This document shows positions 9,604 through 18,748 of a stretch of DNA of 64,000 nucleotides, piece after piece. A program made the position numbers and the translations under genes. Location of the stretch: positions 1 through 64,000 of the forward strand of contig CAYFMI010000005.1 in NCBI GenBank assembly GCA_964344175.1. The letters run 5' to 3'. The notes under the pieces were generated by a model that ran no database searches, was not told the DNA's origin, and saw only the letters and a program-made list of their open reading frames with translations. Within the stretch, counting starts at the first letter, position 1. Every line of letters starts with the position of its first letter. This DNA comes from NIOZ-UU35 sp964344175 (GTDB lineage: Bacteria > Chloroflexota > Anaerolineae > Anaerolineales > UBA11858).

Positions 9604-10620
9604 CTAAATTTCTTGCTGCAAAATACTTTCAACCCAGGCATCAGCTTGATGATAGTAAACAAAACTGGCAGATAATAACCCTGTTGTTACAAACGCGTGA
9701 CCTGCAATTCCAATCAACATCAACCAGGAATCTTCAGGGGCAATTCGCCACAATTCATCCAACACCTGGCTCAATAGAAATATACTCACAACAAAAGCCG
9801 CCGTCGTAGGTAATGTCAGGCGCGTAATTTGAAGGCTCCTTTTTATTGCTGGCCAAACCGACATACGATGTATAAAAATCCCATGGGGAGAGAACAACAA
9901 AGGGAAAGTGACCCACATGAGCAAACTGCCAAACGCAATCGTTGTGATGAAAAATCCTGCCGCAAAACCCGCAAAGCTGAACAACATTGCACCACAAGCA
10001 ATTGGGATACTTATACTCGCGATCAGCCCCAACCATGCCAACGCTAAAAGAATAGCTTTCCCTGCTGAACGCGGCCAGTCCATGAAGGCTTTTGGCAGCC
10101 GTATTTCATCATGAACTGCGATCTGAGCAACCAAAGAAAAATAAAGTGCGCCACCCAGCAAGCCGATTAGTGTAAAAACGCCGGCAAGAAGCAATGCGCC
10201 CCATGGAGATAGAATTTCCACCAGGGCAGCTTCTCCATTGGGCGTGTTCAACGGTAAGCTCGATACAACTAAGCTTGGGATACCAACCGGGTAAGACCGC
10301 AATGAAATTAACAGGTTGAAGCGCTCAGCCATTACAACCCAAGACTCTTGAATCTGCGCCATCATGGCGACCAATTCTTCGGTACTCGAAAAGCTTTCAT
10401 TCGACTGAAAGGCAATCGCGATCCAAGCGTCTATCAAGGTCTTCATCCGCAAACGAGGCGCCAACCAGAGTATTAAATCCAGCCCAATTGGGATGAAAAT
10501 CAGTGCGATATGATTTGATACAGCATCGAACCCAGCGATGAGTGCAGGTATCACGCGCGGTGATACAGGTGTTGTGTTATCTAGTTTTTGAGTCTCCATC
10601 AAAGATGGATATTCTACCAT
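9604..10620 (-). CDS. Polytopic membrane protein
   Basis: 338 aa with about six hydrophobic segments: one near residue 40, a pair around 150-190, and a run from 200 to the end with Gly/Ala-rich helices. No catalytic motif seen. ATG 10620 is preferred to the TTG at 10653 because GGA lies just upstream and the extra residues are not conserved-looking; another in-frame ATG is at 10599. It lies 75 bases upstream of gyrB on the same strand and could be cotranscribed. Function unknown. Confidence 0.65.
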   Translation of the reverse strand: MVEYPSLMETQKLDNTTPVSPRVIPALIAGFDAVSNHIALIFIPIGLDLILWLAPRLRMKTLIDAWIAIAFQSNESFSSTEELVAMMAQIQESWVVMAERFNLLISLRSYPVGIPSLVVSSLPLNTPNGEAALVEILSPWGALLLAGVFTLIGLLGGALYFSLVAQIAVHDEIRLPKAFMDWPRSAGKAILLALAWLGLIASISIPIACGAMLFSFAGFAAGFFITTIAFGSLLMWVTFPLLFSPHGIFIHRMSVWPAIKRSLQITRLTLPTTAAFVVSIFLLSQVLDELWRIAPEDSWLMLIGIAGHAFVTTGLLSASFVYYHQADAWVESILQQEI

Positions 10621-10812
10621 TATTCCATCAGTTTGTCCGCGCTCAACTCGCAATTCATTCGTAAAAATATCCGGTCTGCGAACGCAAATTGGAGGTGACC
10701 ACTCCCTTTAGTGATTCCCCACACTCCCCCAGGTTCAGACAAATTTCCCAACACTGCTCCGCCCCGAACAAAATTGGTTCACTATCCAACCAAGCAGTAC
10801 ACTCAAAAATCA

Positions 10813-10975
10813 AGTTTAAGGGCCACGGCTTTCTTAAATTTGTGCTATACCAGAAATTTACCGCAGAGAACGCCGGGTTCGCTGAGTTTTTTAAATTTTT
10901 CTCTGCGTTCTTTGCGCTCTCAGCGGTAAAAGCGCTTTTCGTTTCGACTTTAAGAAAGCCCTGGTTTAAGGGCAA
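10813..10975. repeat. Small inverted-repeat element with an inner palindromic repeat
   Basis: The ends are imperfect inverted copies: TTTAAGGGCCACGGCTTTCTTAAA at the left and CTTTAAGAAAGCCCTG plus GTTTAAGGGC at the right (10948-10972). Inside, about 10858-10934, is a second inverted pair (TTTACCGCAGAGAACGC and GCGCTCTCAGCGGTAAA) of the 'CGCAGAG..ACGC' type that is common as an intergenic repeat in environmental bacteria. Open reading frames of about 100 codons cross it on both strands, but they have no SD site and look like repeat artefacts. The stretch 10621-10812 shows nothing else. Confidence 0.65.
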
Positions 10976-11003
10976 TTGACATTTTATTAAAGTATGCTAT
11001 GCT
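10976..11003 (+). promoter_or_regulatory. Promoter of the cyclic-nucleotide-binding gene
   Basis: TTGACA (10976-10981), 16 bases, then TATGCT (10998-11003), ending about 20 bases upstream of the ATG. It begins immediately at the right edge of the repeat element. Confidence 0.5.
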
Positions 11004-11022
11004 TTTCCCCAGGAGAAAGCGA

Positions 11023-11514
11023 ATGAGTTCCAAGGACAATTTATTAAAACAGGCCGATATTTTCTTTCAGTTCACGCCAACTCAATTAGCCTTGGTCGCT
11101 AACTTGTGCCACGAGCATTCCTACAATACAGGGGACACAATTTTCTACGAGCAATCCAGCAGTGATGAATTATATGTCATCACCCAGGGGGAAGTCGATA
11201 TTCTTATCAATCCTTCACTTGTGAGCAGGGACCCCACCGATCAAGCAGAATTGATAACAATTGCGACACTGCGGCGCGGCCAGTCTTTTGGCGAAATTGC
11301 TTTGGTAGATCAGGGATTGCGTTCTGCCACAGCCAGAGCTGCGCACGATAATACCAGTCTATTGGTCATTGGCAGTGATGACTTGAAACATCTCTGTGAA
11401 ACCTACCCTCAACTAGGCTACCAACTTATGTATAATCTGGCGGCAGATCTGTCCTTAAAAATACGCAATACAGACCTACGCATTCGAGAAGAATTACTCT
11501 ATAGTCGGAAATAG
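11023..11514 (+). CDS. Cyclic-nucleotide-binding domain protein
   Basis: 163 aa, essentially one CNB (cAMP/cGMP-binding-like) domain. The beta-roll opens with GDTIFYEQSSSDELYVITQGEVDI and the phosphate-binding cassette is FGEIALVDQGLRSATARA. It ends in a helical tail without a DNA-binding domain, so it is not a Crp-type activator as it stands; it may act as a regulatory subunit or sensor. ATG 11023 has AGGAG eight bases upstream; an earlier ATG at 10999 lies inside the -10 region and is rejected. No obvious partner kinase or cyclase is adjacent. Confidence 0.85.
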   Translation: MSSKDNLLKQADIFFQFTPTQLALVANLCHEHSYNTGDTIFYEQSSSDELYVITQGEVDILINPSLVSRDPTDQAELITIATLRRGQSFGEIALVDQGLRSATARAAHDNTSLLVIGSDDLKHLCETYPQLGYQLMYNLAADLSLKIRNTDLRIREELLYSRK

Positions 11515-11914
11515 TTTTTAGGATTCGGCAATTCGAAATCATATCATCCACATGTCACAAGTGCCGGGGATTTTTCCCGAAGCGTGTAAATCTTAATGAA
11601 GGCTTCTGAATTGTACTCTTCTCTGCTTTCAAGGAGAAAAACAGCGAAAGAATAAAGAATTCATAAAAGCCTCTCTTGTTCTCTTGACCTTACTATTCCG
11701 TACTTGTAGAATCAAATACTGTACTGGTTTGGGGTGGTCGCGCAAGAAAAAGCAATTCAATCTCTTTACAGCGGCTACCTAGAATTTTCCAGAAACGCCT
11801 GAAAGGAAATCTCAACCGTACGAAAGGAGGCATTCTGCATATAGAGCGCGATATAAGCTATCTGTCTTACCGAAGTCAACATCCATCTATCATTCTTTCC
11901 GAGGAGGAAGAAGT
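11515..11914 (+). other. 400-base leader region of the branched-chain amino acid operon
   Basis: There is no gene here. It contains the promoter at 11684-11712 and a long untranslated leader of about 195 bases before livK. I saw no terminator hairpin or T-box signature in the leader. Confidence 0.5.
11684..11712 (+). promoter_or_regulatory. Sigma70-like promoter of the liv operon
   Basis: TTGACC (11684-11689), 17 bases, TAGAAT (11707-11712). It is the best match upstream of the liv genes. Confidence 0.5.
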
Positions 11915-13120
11915 ATGACAAAGCGTAATTTAGTTATTTTTGGGTTGCTGGTTGCTGCCAGCATGGTTTTGGCCGCTTGCGGCGGCTCCCAGTATGAATG
12001 TGACGACCCCATTGGCTGTGTAACCTATGGCCCCGATGAACCCATTCGCATTGCGTCTGCGCTGGTGATCTCCGGCCCAAACACTGACCTGGGGACCGAC
12101 TCGCAGTATGGTGTAGAGATCGCCATTGACTTCCGCGGCGAACTGTTGGGTCATAGCATCGAACTTCAGGCCGAAGATGATGGTTGCTCCGCTGAGGGCG
12201 GTCAGTCCGCCGGTCAGAAGATCGTCTCCGACCCCACCATCGTTGCCGTGGTTGGCACAAGCTGCTCCGGCGCTGGCGTTCCCATGTCTGAGGTTATGTC
12301 TGAGGCTGGCTATGCAATGGTCTCCCCCTCCAACACTGCCCCTGCGCTGACCGATCCCGAAAGCGCCTGGAATCCCGGCTACCTGCGTACCGCTCACAAC
12401 GACCAGGTTCAGGGGAAAGCAATGGCTGAGTTCGCCTACAACGTTCTGGGCGTATCCACCGCTGCTGCCATCCATGATGGCGACCCCTACACCGAAGGTC
12501 TTGCGGCTGTATTTGCGGCCTCCTTCGAAGAAATTGGCGGCACTATTGTTGAGTTCACCGCTGTCAACAAGGGTGACACCGATATGCGCCCCGTGCTCTC
12601 CGCGGTTGCGGCTGCTGGCCCGCCCGAATTCCTGTACTACCCGGTCTTCACCGCTGAGGGCGGTTTCCTGACCAAGCAGGCCAAAGAGGTCTCCGGTCTC
12701 GAAGAAACCATCCTGGCTGCGGCCGATGGCATGATCTCCGACGCTGCCATTGAGGCAGTGGGTGAAGCTGGCGAAGGCATGTACTTCTCCGGCCCCGATC
12801 TGTCCTTCTCCGGCGGAATCTATGACGATTTCGTTGCCAAGTACGAAGAGAAATACGGCTCCACTCCGGTTTCGGTCTTCCACGCCCATGCCTTTGATGC
12901 GGCCAACATGATCTTCGACTGCATCGAAGAAGTTGCTGTTGCCGAAGATGATGGCACCGTTCACGTTGGTCGCCAGGCTCTGCGCACCTGCCTGTACGCC
13001 ACTTCTGGCTACGAGGGCATCACCGGTACGCTAACCTGTAATGAATATGGTGACTGCGCCGACCCGAAGATCTCGGTATCGCAACTTAACAGCGGCGCCT
13101 ACGAGCGGATTTGGCCCTAA
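11915..13120 (+). CDS. livK: Branched-chain amino acid ABC transporter, substrate-binding lipoprotein
   Basis: 401 aa periplasmic-binding-protein type 1 fold (Peripla_BP_6/LivK-like). A lipoprotein signal peptide ends in L19-A20-A21-C22, so the protein should be lipid-anchored outside the cell. The mature part starts the ligand domain with IRIASALVISGPNTDLG. Very strong SD (GAGGAGGAAG) before ATG 11915. First gene of the K-H-M-G-F set. Codon use is unusually GC-biased and regular, suggesting high expression; this also creates a 344-codon antisense frame that is not a gene. Branched-chain amino acids are the default substrate; other amides or amino acids are possible in this family. Confidence 0.92.
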   Translation: MTKRNLVIFGLLVAASMVLAACGGSQYECDDPIGCVTYGPDEPIRIASALVISGPNTDLGTDSQYGVEIAIDFRGELLGHSIELQAEDDGCSAEGGQSAGQKIVSDPTIVAVVGTSCSGAGVPMSEVMSEAGYAMVSPSNTAPALTDPESAWNPGYLRTAHNDQVQGKAMAEFAYNVLGVSTAAAIHDGDPYTEGLAAVFAASFEEIGGTIVEFTAVNKGDTDMRPVLSAVAAAGPPEFLYYPVFTAEGGFLTKQAKEVSGLEETILAAADGMISDAAIEAVGEAGEGMYFSGPDLSFSGGIYDDFVAKYEEKYGSTPVSVFHAHAFDAANMIFDCIEEVAVAEDDGTVHVGRQALRTCLYATSGYEGITGTLTCNEYGDCADPKISVSQLNSGAYERIWP

Positions 13121-13224
13121 GCCTAAACTTACCGATAGCAAACAAATAAACCGTTAATGCGGGGATGGGTTCGAGTTGAACACCGAACCCATCCCTTTTG
13201 TAAAAAAGGAAGAGGAGAGACTCC

Positions 13225-14286
13225 ATGCTACGACGCTTGCAAGATGTTGACATCCTTGATCTCGTGCTGTGGGTTTTCCGCGCAGTTATTATTATCATTG
13301 TCGTTTGGGGAACAATTGCTACGCTGATTGAAAACCCCTATCCAGCTCAAACTTGGACAGAGACCATCGTCGCGGGGATTGCTCAAGGCAGTCTGTACGC
13401 CCTGATCGCCATCGGGTATACCCTGGTCTACGGTGTCCTTTTCATGATTAACTTTGCCCACGGTGAGTTCTTTATGTCGGGCATCATGACGGCGACCATT
13501 TTCATTGCTCAACCCATGGGCGAATCGGGCTTCTTAGATCAATACCCGATCATTAGCATATTGATTATCACCATTGTTACCATGCTTATTTCAATAGGGA
13601 TTGCCCTACTTACCGAGCGAGTTGCCTACCGCCCCCTTCGCAAAGCCCCCCGTCTAGTTCCTCTCATTACAGCCATCGGGGCTTCTTTTTTCTGGCAATA
13701 TTTTTTCCGTGGTTTATACGGCTCCGAAGTAAAACCCTTTCCCCAGATTCAGGCCCTGGCTGGCAAAGTATCGCTTGGAGGGCTTGAAATATTAAAAACC
13801 CATATCGTGGTCATTGTCGCCGCGATTTTAATGTTGATTGGTCTTTACACCTTTGTTATGAAAACAAAAACCGGCAAATCTATCCGTGCCGTTGCTGAAA
13901 ACAAAGATGTCGCTGCGCTGATGGGAATTGATGTTGACAAAGCAGTATCCATTACTTTTGCTATGGGGGCAGCCATGGCAGGGATCGCCGGTGTACTCTA
14001 TGCAATTGTTTTCCGGCAGGTTCACTTCTTCATGGGGTTCATTCCTGGGATTAAAGCCTTCACCGCCGCAGTCTTGGGCGGCATTGGTAGTGTACCCGGT
14101 GCAGCGCTTGGTGGATTATTCCTGGGGATGTTCGAATCCGTCGGACCGGGGCTCTTCTTGGAAGGGCTTGGGATACCCGCTCCACATCAATTAAAAGATG
14201 TAATCGCCTTCACCATGCTCGTTTTGGTACTTATTTTCCGCCCACAGGGCATTATCGGCGAGCGCCTCTCCGAAGAGAAAGCATAG
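13225..14286 (+). CDS. livH: Branched-chain amino acid ABC transporter, permease LivH
   Basis: 353 aa inner-membrane permease. After an extra N-terminal hydrophobic segment (about residues 14-40) comes the classical LivH start around AGIAQGSLYALIAIGYTLVYG, then about eight membrane segments, the permease loop with AVAENKDVAALMGIDVDKA, and the ending FRPQGIIGER. ATG 13225 has GGAGAG upstream. A 104-base gap separates it from livK, and livM follows within ten bases. Confidence 0.93.
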   Translation: MLRRLQDVDILDLVLWVFRAVIIIIVVWGTIATLIENPYPAQTWTETIVAGIAQGSLYALIAIGYTLVYGVLFMINFAHGEFFMSGIMTATIFIAQPMGESGFLDQYPIISILIITIVTMLISIGIALLTERVAYRPLRKAPRLVPLITAIGASFFWQYFFRGLYGSEVKPFPQIQALAGKVSLGGLEILKTHIVVIVAAILMLIGLYTFVMKTKTGKSIRAVAENKDVAALMGIDVDKAVSITFAMGAAMAGIAGVLYAIVFRQVHFFMGFIPGIKAFTAAVLGGIGSVPGAALGGLFLGMFESVGPGLFLEGLGIPAPHQLKDVIAFTMLVLVLIFRPQGIIGERLSEEKA

Positions 14287-14295
14287 GTGGCTGAA

Positions 14296-15969
14296 ATGAA
14301 TTCAAAAACAACCTTTGATCTAAAAAATGCCACGCAATATGGCCTGCTGGCCGGGTTAGTTTCTCTGGCCTTGGGCGTCATTGGATTTCTCGCCTTACTA
14401 GCGGAACGCGCGCTCATCCATAATCTCTTCACGATGGGTCACCTTTTCCTATTTGCGGCTCCGGTCAGCTTGGCCTTTGTGGCAGCCAGCAAAGTGATGA
14501 ATGAAAGCAAAGGAAAAGCTTTGGCATATGGTGCTTTTATTGGCGCAATCTCCGCCATACCGCTTATTTTCCTGGCTTTCCTGGCAGTATCCTTCAACAT
14601 TCGTCAATTCTTGGTCAATGTTTCTCCTGAGCTAGTCAACTTGGTTACCTTTGGTCAGGGGACAATCATTGGCAGCCTGATTCTCATTGGTGTTGCTGGT
14701 ATGTTAGGTTTTGCGGCTGCTGGAATTCGCACACTAAACGATGAAATTCGCCAACCGCTTATTACCGGCTTCGCCTGGGTTATTTTTACAGGAACATTTT
14801 CAGAAATTTTACTCAGCCGCCTGCGGAGTTTCTTTGGCCGAGGATTCACCAAACTGATATTCTCCGGCGAGGCACTCAACCCATTGTTTGCAGCCCCTCT
14901 CTTCGTGACTGTCGCAATATTAGCCTGGCAGATCAACAAACGAAAAGCTGAAAAAGAAACCAGGGCAGATACAGTTTCCCCCGCCCGACAGCAAAACATT
15001 CAGAGAATTCGCCTGGCTTTGGGTGTCGTCTTGTTATTGATATTACCCCTGTTATTAGGCACTTATCTCACAGAAGTCATTAACAACGTGGGCCTCTATG
15101 TGCTGATGGGATTAGGACTGAATATTGTTGTTGGCTTTGCCGGTTTGCTCGACCTGGGCTACGTGGCATTTTTTGCTATTGGGGCCTATGTCATGGGCAT
15201 TCTGACTTCCGAAGGACATCTTGGGCTTGGTTTCACTTTCTGGACTGCACTGCCTTTTTCAGTACTTGCCGCGACACTCTTCGGTATTGTGTTGGGCATT
15301 CCTGTACTGCGCATGCGCGGTGACTACCTCGCTATCGTTACATTGGGCTTTGGTGAAATCATTCGCATCTTGGCACTATCCGATATGCTCAAGCCCTTTA
15401 TAGGTGGTGCACAAGGTGTACTTCAAATCCCCAAACCCAGCATAGCTGGGTTTGATCTGGTCAAGCCTGAACCACTCTATTACATTATCCTTATTGGAGT
15501 GCTACTTGCCGCCTTCATAGCCTGGCGTTTACGCGACTCCCGGCTGGGCCGCCAATGGATGGCTATGCGAGAAGATGAAGATGTTGCCGAAGCAATGGGC
15601 ATCAATCTGGTCAACACGAAACTGTTGGCGTTTGCTACCGGCGCTGCATTCTCAGGTTTGGCTGGAGCAATTTTTGCCAGCAAATTAACCTCAATCTTCC
15701 CCCATAGTTTCAACCTGATTGTTTCGATCAACGTACTCTCGCTAATTATTGTGGGCGGTATCGGTAGCCTTCCCGGCGTTGTCGTCGGTGCGCTGATCTT
15801 GGTTGGCCTACCCGAATTATTACGTGAATTCGCTGAACATCGTATGCTTATGTACGGTGTACTCTTGATCTTCATGATGCTTGCCCGTCCCGAGGGGTTT
15901 TGGCCTTCGGCCACAATCAGGCGTGAGCTTCATGCGCACGAAGAACAAGAACTGGCCAGCGGCGATTAG
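14296..15969 (+). CDS. livM: Branched-chain amino acid ABC transporter, permease LivM with long N-terminal extension
   Basis: 557 aa, well above the usual 300-420 for LivM. The C-terminal 320 residues are canonical: NNVGLYVLMGLGLNIVVGFAGLLDLGYVAFFAIGAY, the loop with DEDVAEAMGINLVNTKLLAFA, and the ending ARPEGFWP. The first 230 residues hold about six additional hydrophobic segments not needed for the core permease. ATG 14296 is preferred over GTG 14287 because AGGTGG lies just before it; the GTG would directly abut the livH stop codon. It pairs with LivH in the membrane. Confidence 0.9.
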   Translation: MNSKTTFDLKNATQYGLLAGLVSLALGVIGFLALLAERALIHNLFTMGHLFLFAAPVSLAFVAASKVMNESKGKALAYGAFIGAISAIPLIFLAFLAVSFNIRQFLVNVSPELVNLVTFGQGTIIGSLILIGVAGMLGFAAAGIRTLNDEIRQPLITGFAWVIFTGTFSEILLSRLRSFFGRGFTKLIFSGEALNPLFAAPLFVTVAILAWQINKRKAEKETRADTVSPARQQNIQRIRLALGVVLLLILPLLLGTYLTEVINNVGLYVLMGLGLNIVVGFAGLLDLGYVAFFAIGAYVMGILTSEGHLGLGFTFWTALPFSVLAATLFGIVLGIPVLRMRGDYLAIVTLGFGEIIRILALSDMLKPFIGGAQGVLQIPKPSIAGFDLVKPEPLYYIILIGVLLAAFIAWRLRDSRLGRQWMAMREDEDVAEAMGINLVNTKLLAFATGAAFSGLAGAIFASKLTSIFPHSFNLIVSINVLSLIIVGGIGSLPGVVVGALILVGLPELLREFAEHRMLMYGVLLIFMMLARPEGFWPSATIRRELHAHEEQELASGD

Positions 15970-15995
15970 TAGTTCATCAACGAGAGGAAATCACC

Positions 15996-16811
15996 ATGCT
16001 AGTTTTATCTACAAAAGGTGTAACCAAACAATTTGGCGGTCTCGTAGCAGTCAATCAATTTGATTTTGATCTGCCCGAGGGGAAAATCGTCAGCATCATC
16101 GGCCCCAACGGCGCTGGAAAAACAACCTTCTTCAATTGCATCACGGGGTTTTATATCATCGACGAAGGCACTATCGAATTTGACGGCAAAGTGATCAGCA
16201 GCGGCAAATCAGAACGTGGTTCTCAAATTGGGCATGTTCACCGCCGCCCAGACCAAATTACCCAGATGGGCATTGCCCGCACTTACCAAAATATTCGCTT
16301 GTTCTCGAACATGACTGCGATTGAAAATATCTTGGTCGGGCGTGAACGGCATTTCAAAACTCACTGGGCAGAATCCATTATCCGAACAAAAAGGGTCGTA
16401 GCAGAAGAAGCCGAAGCCCTTGAAGATGCTATTCGCATTTTGAATTTTGTTGGTCTACAAGGCTTAGGCGATCAGCTAGCCACGAACCTGCCCTATGGTG
16501 CTCAACGCCGCTTGGAAATTGCCCGCGCATTGGCGAACAAACCCAAGCTCTTGTTGCTGGATGAACCCACAGCCGGGATGAATCCAAACGAAACTGCTGA
16601 GATGATGCGCTTTATCTTGCACTTGCGTGACGAGTTGGGTATTACCATTCTGCTCATTGAGCACGACATGAAAGTGGTCATGGGCATCAGCGAAGATATT
16701 TCTGTGATGGACTTCGGTATGAAAATTGCCGAGGGTACCCCGGCACAAATTCAGGGCAACCCTCGAGTTATCGAAGCCTATTTAGGACGCGGCGCAGCCG
16801 CACAAGCTTAA
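15996..16811 (+). CDS. livG: Branched-chain amino acid ABC transporter, ATPase LivG
   Basis: 271 aa ATPase. Walker A GPNGAGKTTFFN, an insert of about 25 residues before the Q-loop region (QITQMGIARTYQNIRLF), signature LPYGAQRRLEIARALA, Walker B LLLLDEPTAGMNP, H-loop IEHDMKVVM. GAGGAAATC lies before ATG 15996. The LivG type is told from LivF by the AGMNPNET segment and by its position before livF. Confidence 0.94.
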   Translation: MLVLSTKGVTKQFGGLVAVNQFDFDLPEGKIVSIIGPNGAGKTTFFNCITGFYIIDEGTIEFDGKVISSGKSERGSQIGHVHRRPDQITQMGIARTYQNIRLFSNMTAIENILVGRERHFKTHWAESIIRTKRVVAEEAEALEDAIRILNFVGLQGLGDQLATNLPYGAQRRLEIARALANKPKLLLLDEPTAGMNPNETAEMMRFILHLRDELGITILLIEHDMKVVMGISEDISVMDFGMKIAEGTPAQIQGNPRVIEAYLGRGAAAQA

Positions 16812-16825
16812 TGAGAGAGTGACCT

Positions 16826-17539
16826 ATGGCAATGCTTGAAGTCAAAGATATTCACGCCTATTACGGCAACATCCAAGCGCTACGCGGCATATCCATCACT
16901 GTTGAAGAGGGCGAAATCGTCACGCTCATTGGAGCCAACGGCGCCGGAAAAACAACCACACTCCGCGCCATCAGCCGCTTGATTCATCTCCGAGAAGGCA
17001 ACATCAGCCTCGATGGACAAGATCTTTCCACCTTCAAAGCCCACGAGTTGGTATACAAAGGTGTGGCTATGGTTCCGGAAGGCCGCGGCATTTTCGCGCG
17101 ACTGACTGTGGCCGAAAACCTGGATATGGGGGCCTATTCTCGTGAAGATACTGCCGGTATTCAACAAGATCTCGAACGCGTCTTCAAACTTTTCCCCCGC
17201 TTAAAAGAACGCCGCATGCAGGTTGCCGGTACGTTATCCGGCGGCGAGCAGCAGATGTTAGCAACTGGGCGTGCCTTAATGGCACGCCCCCGTTTGATGC
17301 TGATGGATGAGCCTTCGATGGGCCTCGCGCCGATCTTGGTCGAGGGCATTTTCGATACCATTAAAGAGATCAATGCTGAGGGGACAACCATTCTATTGGT
17401 TGAGCAAAATGCAACCATGGCATTACAAATTGCCAATCGCGGCTATGTGCTGCAAACTGGCGAGATTGTCTTGCATGATACCGCCGACAAACTTCGTAAG
17501 AACGAAATGGTTCAAAAAGCCTATCTTGGCATAGAGTGA
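16826..17539 (+). CDS. livF: Branched-chain amino acid ABC transporter, ATPase LivF
   Basis: 237 aa ATPase. Walker A GANGAGKTTTLRAISRL, VPEGRGIFARLTVAENL, signature LSGGEQQMLATGRALM, Walker B LMLMDEPSMGLAP, H-loop LLVEQNA, all LivF-type. Last gene of the operon, closed by the hairpin at 17557. ATG 16826 is 14 bases after the livG stop. Confidence 0.94.
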   Translation: MAMLEVKDIHAYYGNIQALRGISITVEEGEIVTLIGANGAGKTTTLRAISRLIHLREGNISLDGQDLSTFKAHELVYKGVAMVPEGRGIFARLTVAENLDMGAYSREDTAGIQQDLERVFKLFPRLKERRMQVAGTLSGGEQQMLATGRALMARPRLMLMDEPSMGLAPILVEGIFDTIKEINAEGTTILLVEQNATMALQIANRGYVLQTGEIVLHDTADKLRKNEMVQKAYLGIE

Positions 17540-17556
17540 TCGGCCCAATTTACCGA

Positions 17557-17606
17557 TATCAAAAAGCGCAGTGGTGGTAGAATACCATCTCACTGCGCTT
17601 TTTGAT
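17557..17606 (+). terminator. Terminator of the liv operon
   Basis: Long inverted repeat: TATCAAAAAGCGCAGTG pairs with CACTGCGCTTTTTGATA, and an inner GGTGGTA pairs with TACCATC around a GAA loop. It lies 18 bases after livF. Confidence 0.85.
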
Positions 17607-17690
17607 ATACTCAGGTTAGCAGTGATTCGCCCAGTATTTTGGGCTTTTTCCTCGCACCAAAACGAATTTAGTTCATATCAGGAGCCTCTT

Positions 17691-18677
17691 GTGTTCATTC
17701 TAAACGCATCTGAAGTACGTAAGGCTCTCCCTATGGAAGGGGCCATTGCAGCAATGAAGCAGGCCTTTGGCGCGCTCTCCGCGGGGCAAGCGGCAGTGCC
17801 GCTGCGCGGGCGGCTTCCTGTGGACGCCCACCAGGGCGTTACGCTGTTAATGCCTGCCTATGTTCAAGCCGACAACAACGAAGCTATGGCAATCAAAGTT
17901 GTCTCGATATTTCCTAATAACCAAAAGCGCAGTATCCCCACCATCCACGCTGCAGTGCTCGTACTAGACGCCGTGACAGGAGCGCCTCAGGCCCTCCTGG
18001 AAGGCGGCGCTTTGACAGCCATACGCACCGGCGCGGCTTCGGGAGCGGCTACAGATCTGCTCGCCCGGCAGGATTGCAAAAACGCAGCCATCTTTGGCAC
18101 CGGTGTCCAGGGGCGCACCCAGCTCGAAGCCGTATGCACTGCCCGTAAAATCGAAACCGCCTGGGTATATGATCTCGACACAGCCCGAACGCAATCGTTC
18201 ATTGCCGAAATGGCCGGAAAGGGGGGCATACCGAATGATCTGCGGGCAGCGACATCACCCGAAGAAGCTGCCGCCAATGCCGATATTATCTGTGCAGCGA
18301 CGACATCTACAAAGCCCGTCTTCCCCAATGAAGCTGTGCGGCCCGGAACCCACATCAATGGTGTAGGCTCTTACGCCCTGGAGATGGTCGAGATTCATCC
18401 AAAGATAGCCGGACGAGCAACTGTATTCGTTGATTCGCGCCCGGCTGCCCTCGAAGAAGCCGGCGAACTGGTCGCTGCCATCCAACAAAATTTGCTCACG
18501 CCGGAAGAACTCACCGAACTCGGCACTGTTGTCAATCACCAGATTTCTGGGCGCACATCACAGGGTGAAATCACATTCTTCAAATCGGTCGGCGTAGCCG
18601 TACAGGATGCTATGGCCGCACAATTGGTCATTAGAAACGCCCAAACTATGGGATTAGGGCAGAAAGTAGCCTGGTGA
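17691..18677 (+). CDS. Ornithine cyclodeaminase / mu-crystallin family protein
   Basis: 328 aa NAD(P)-dependent enzyme of the OCD/alanine dehydrogenase/ketimine reductase family. N-terminal substrate-binding half with the GRLP and MPAYV stretches, then a Rossmann motif (AAIFGTGVQGRTQLEAV) and ADIICAATTSTKPVF. GTG 17691 is chosen because AGGAG lies six bases upstream and it gives the family length; the longer frame from 17571 starts inside the liv terminator. Whether it acts on ornithine, alanine or a ketimine cannot be told. Confidence 0.85.
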   Translation: MFILNASEVRKALPMEGAIAAMKQAFGALSAGQAAVPLRGRLPVDAHQGVTLLMPAYVQADNNEAMAIKVVSIFPNNQKRSIPTIHAAVLVLDAVTGAPQALLEGGALTAIRTGAASGAATDLLARQDCKNAAIFGTGVQGRTQLEAVCTARKIETAWVYDLDTARTQSFIAEMAGKGGIPNDLRAATSPEEAAANADIICAATTSTKPVFPNEAVRPGTHINGVGSYALEMVEIHPKIAGRATVFVDSRPAALEEAGELVAAIQQNLLTPEELTELGTVVNHQISGRTSQGEITFFKSVGVAVQDAMAAQLVIRNAQTMGLGQKVAW

Positions 18678-18748
18678 TGATCCAGCCCAAAATAACCACC
18701 TTGCCCCGAACGGGGAAGCCAAAACCTGACTAATACGAACATAAAAAT

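Noticed and set aside
10655..10979. Open frames of about 100 codons on both strands near 10.8 kb
   Set aside because: They run through the repeat element and its inner palindrome, have no ribosome site, and the sequence is low in complexity.
11930..12964. 344-codon open frame antisense to livK
   Set aside because: It mirrors the strong codon bias of livK, has no SD, and its Gly/Asn/His-rich product looks like an antisense shadow.
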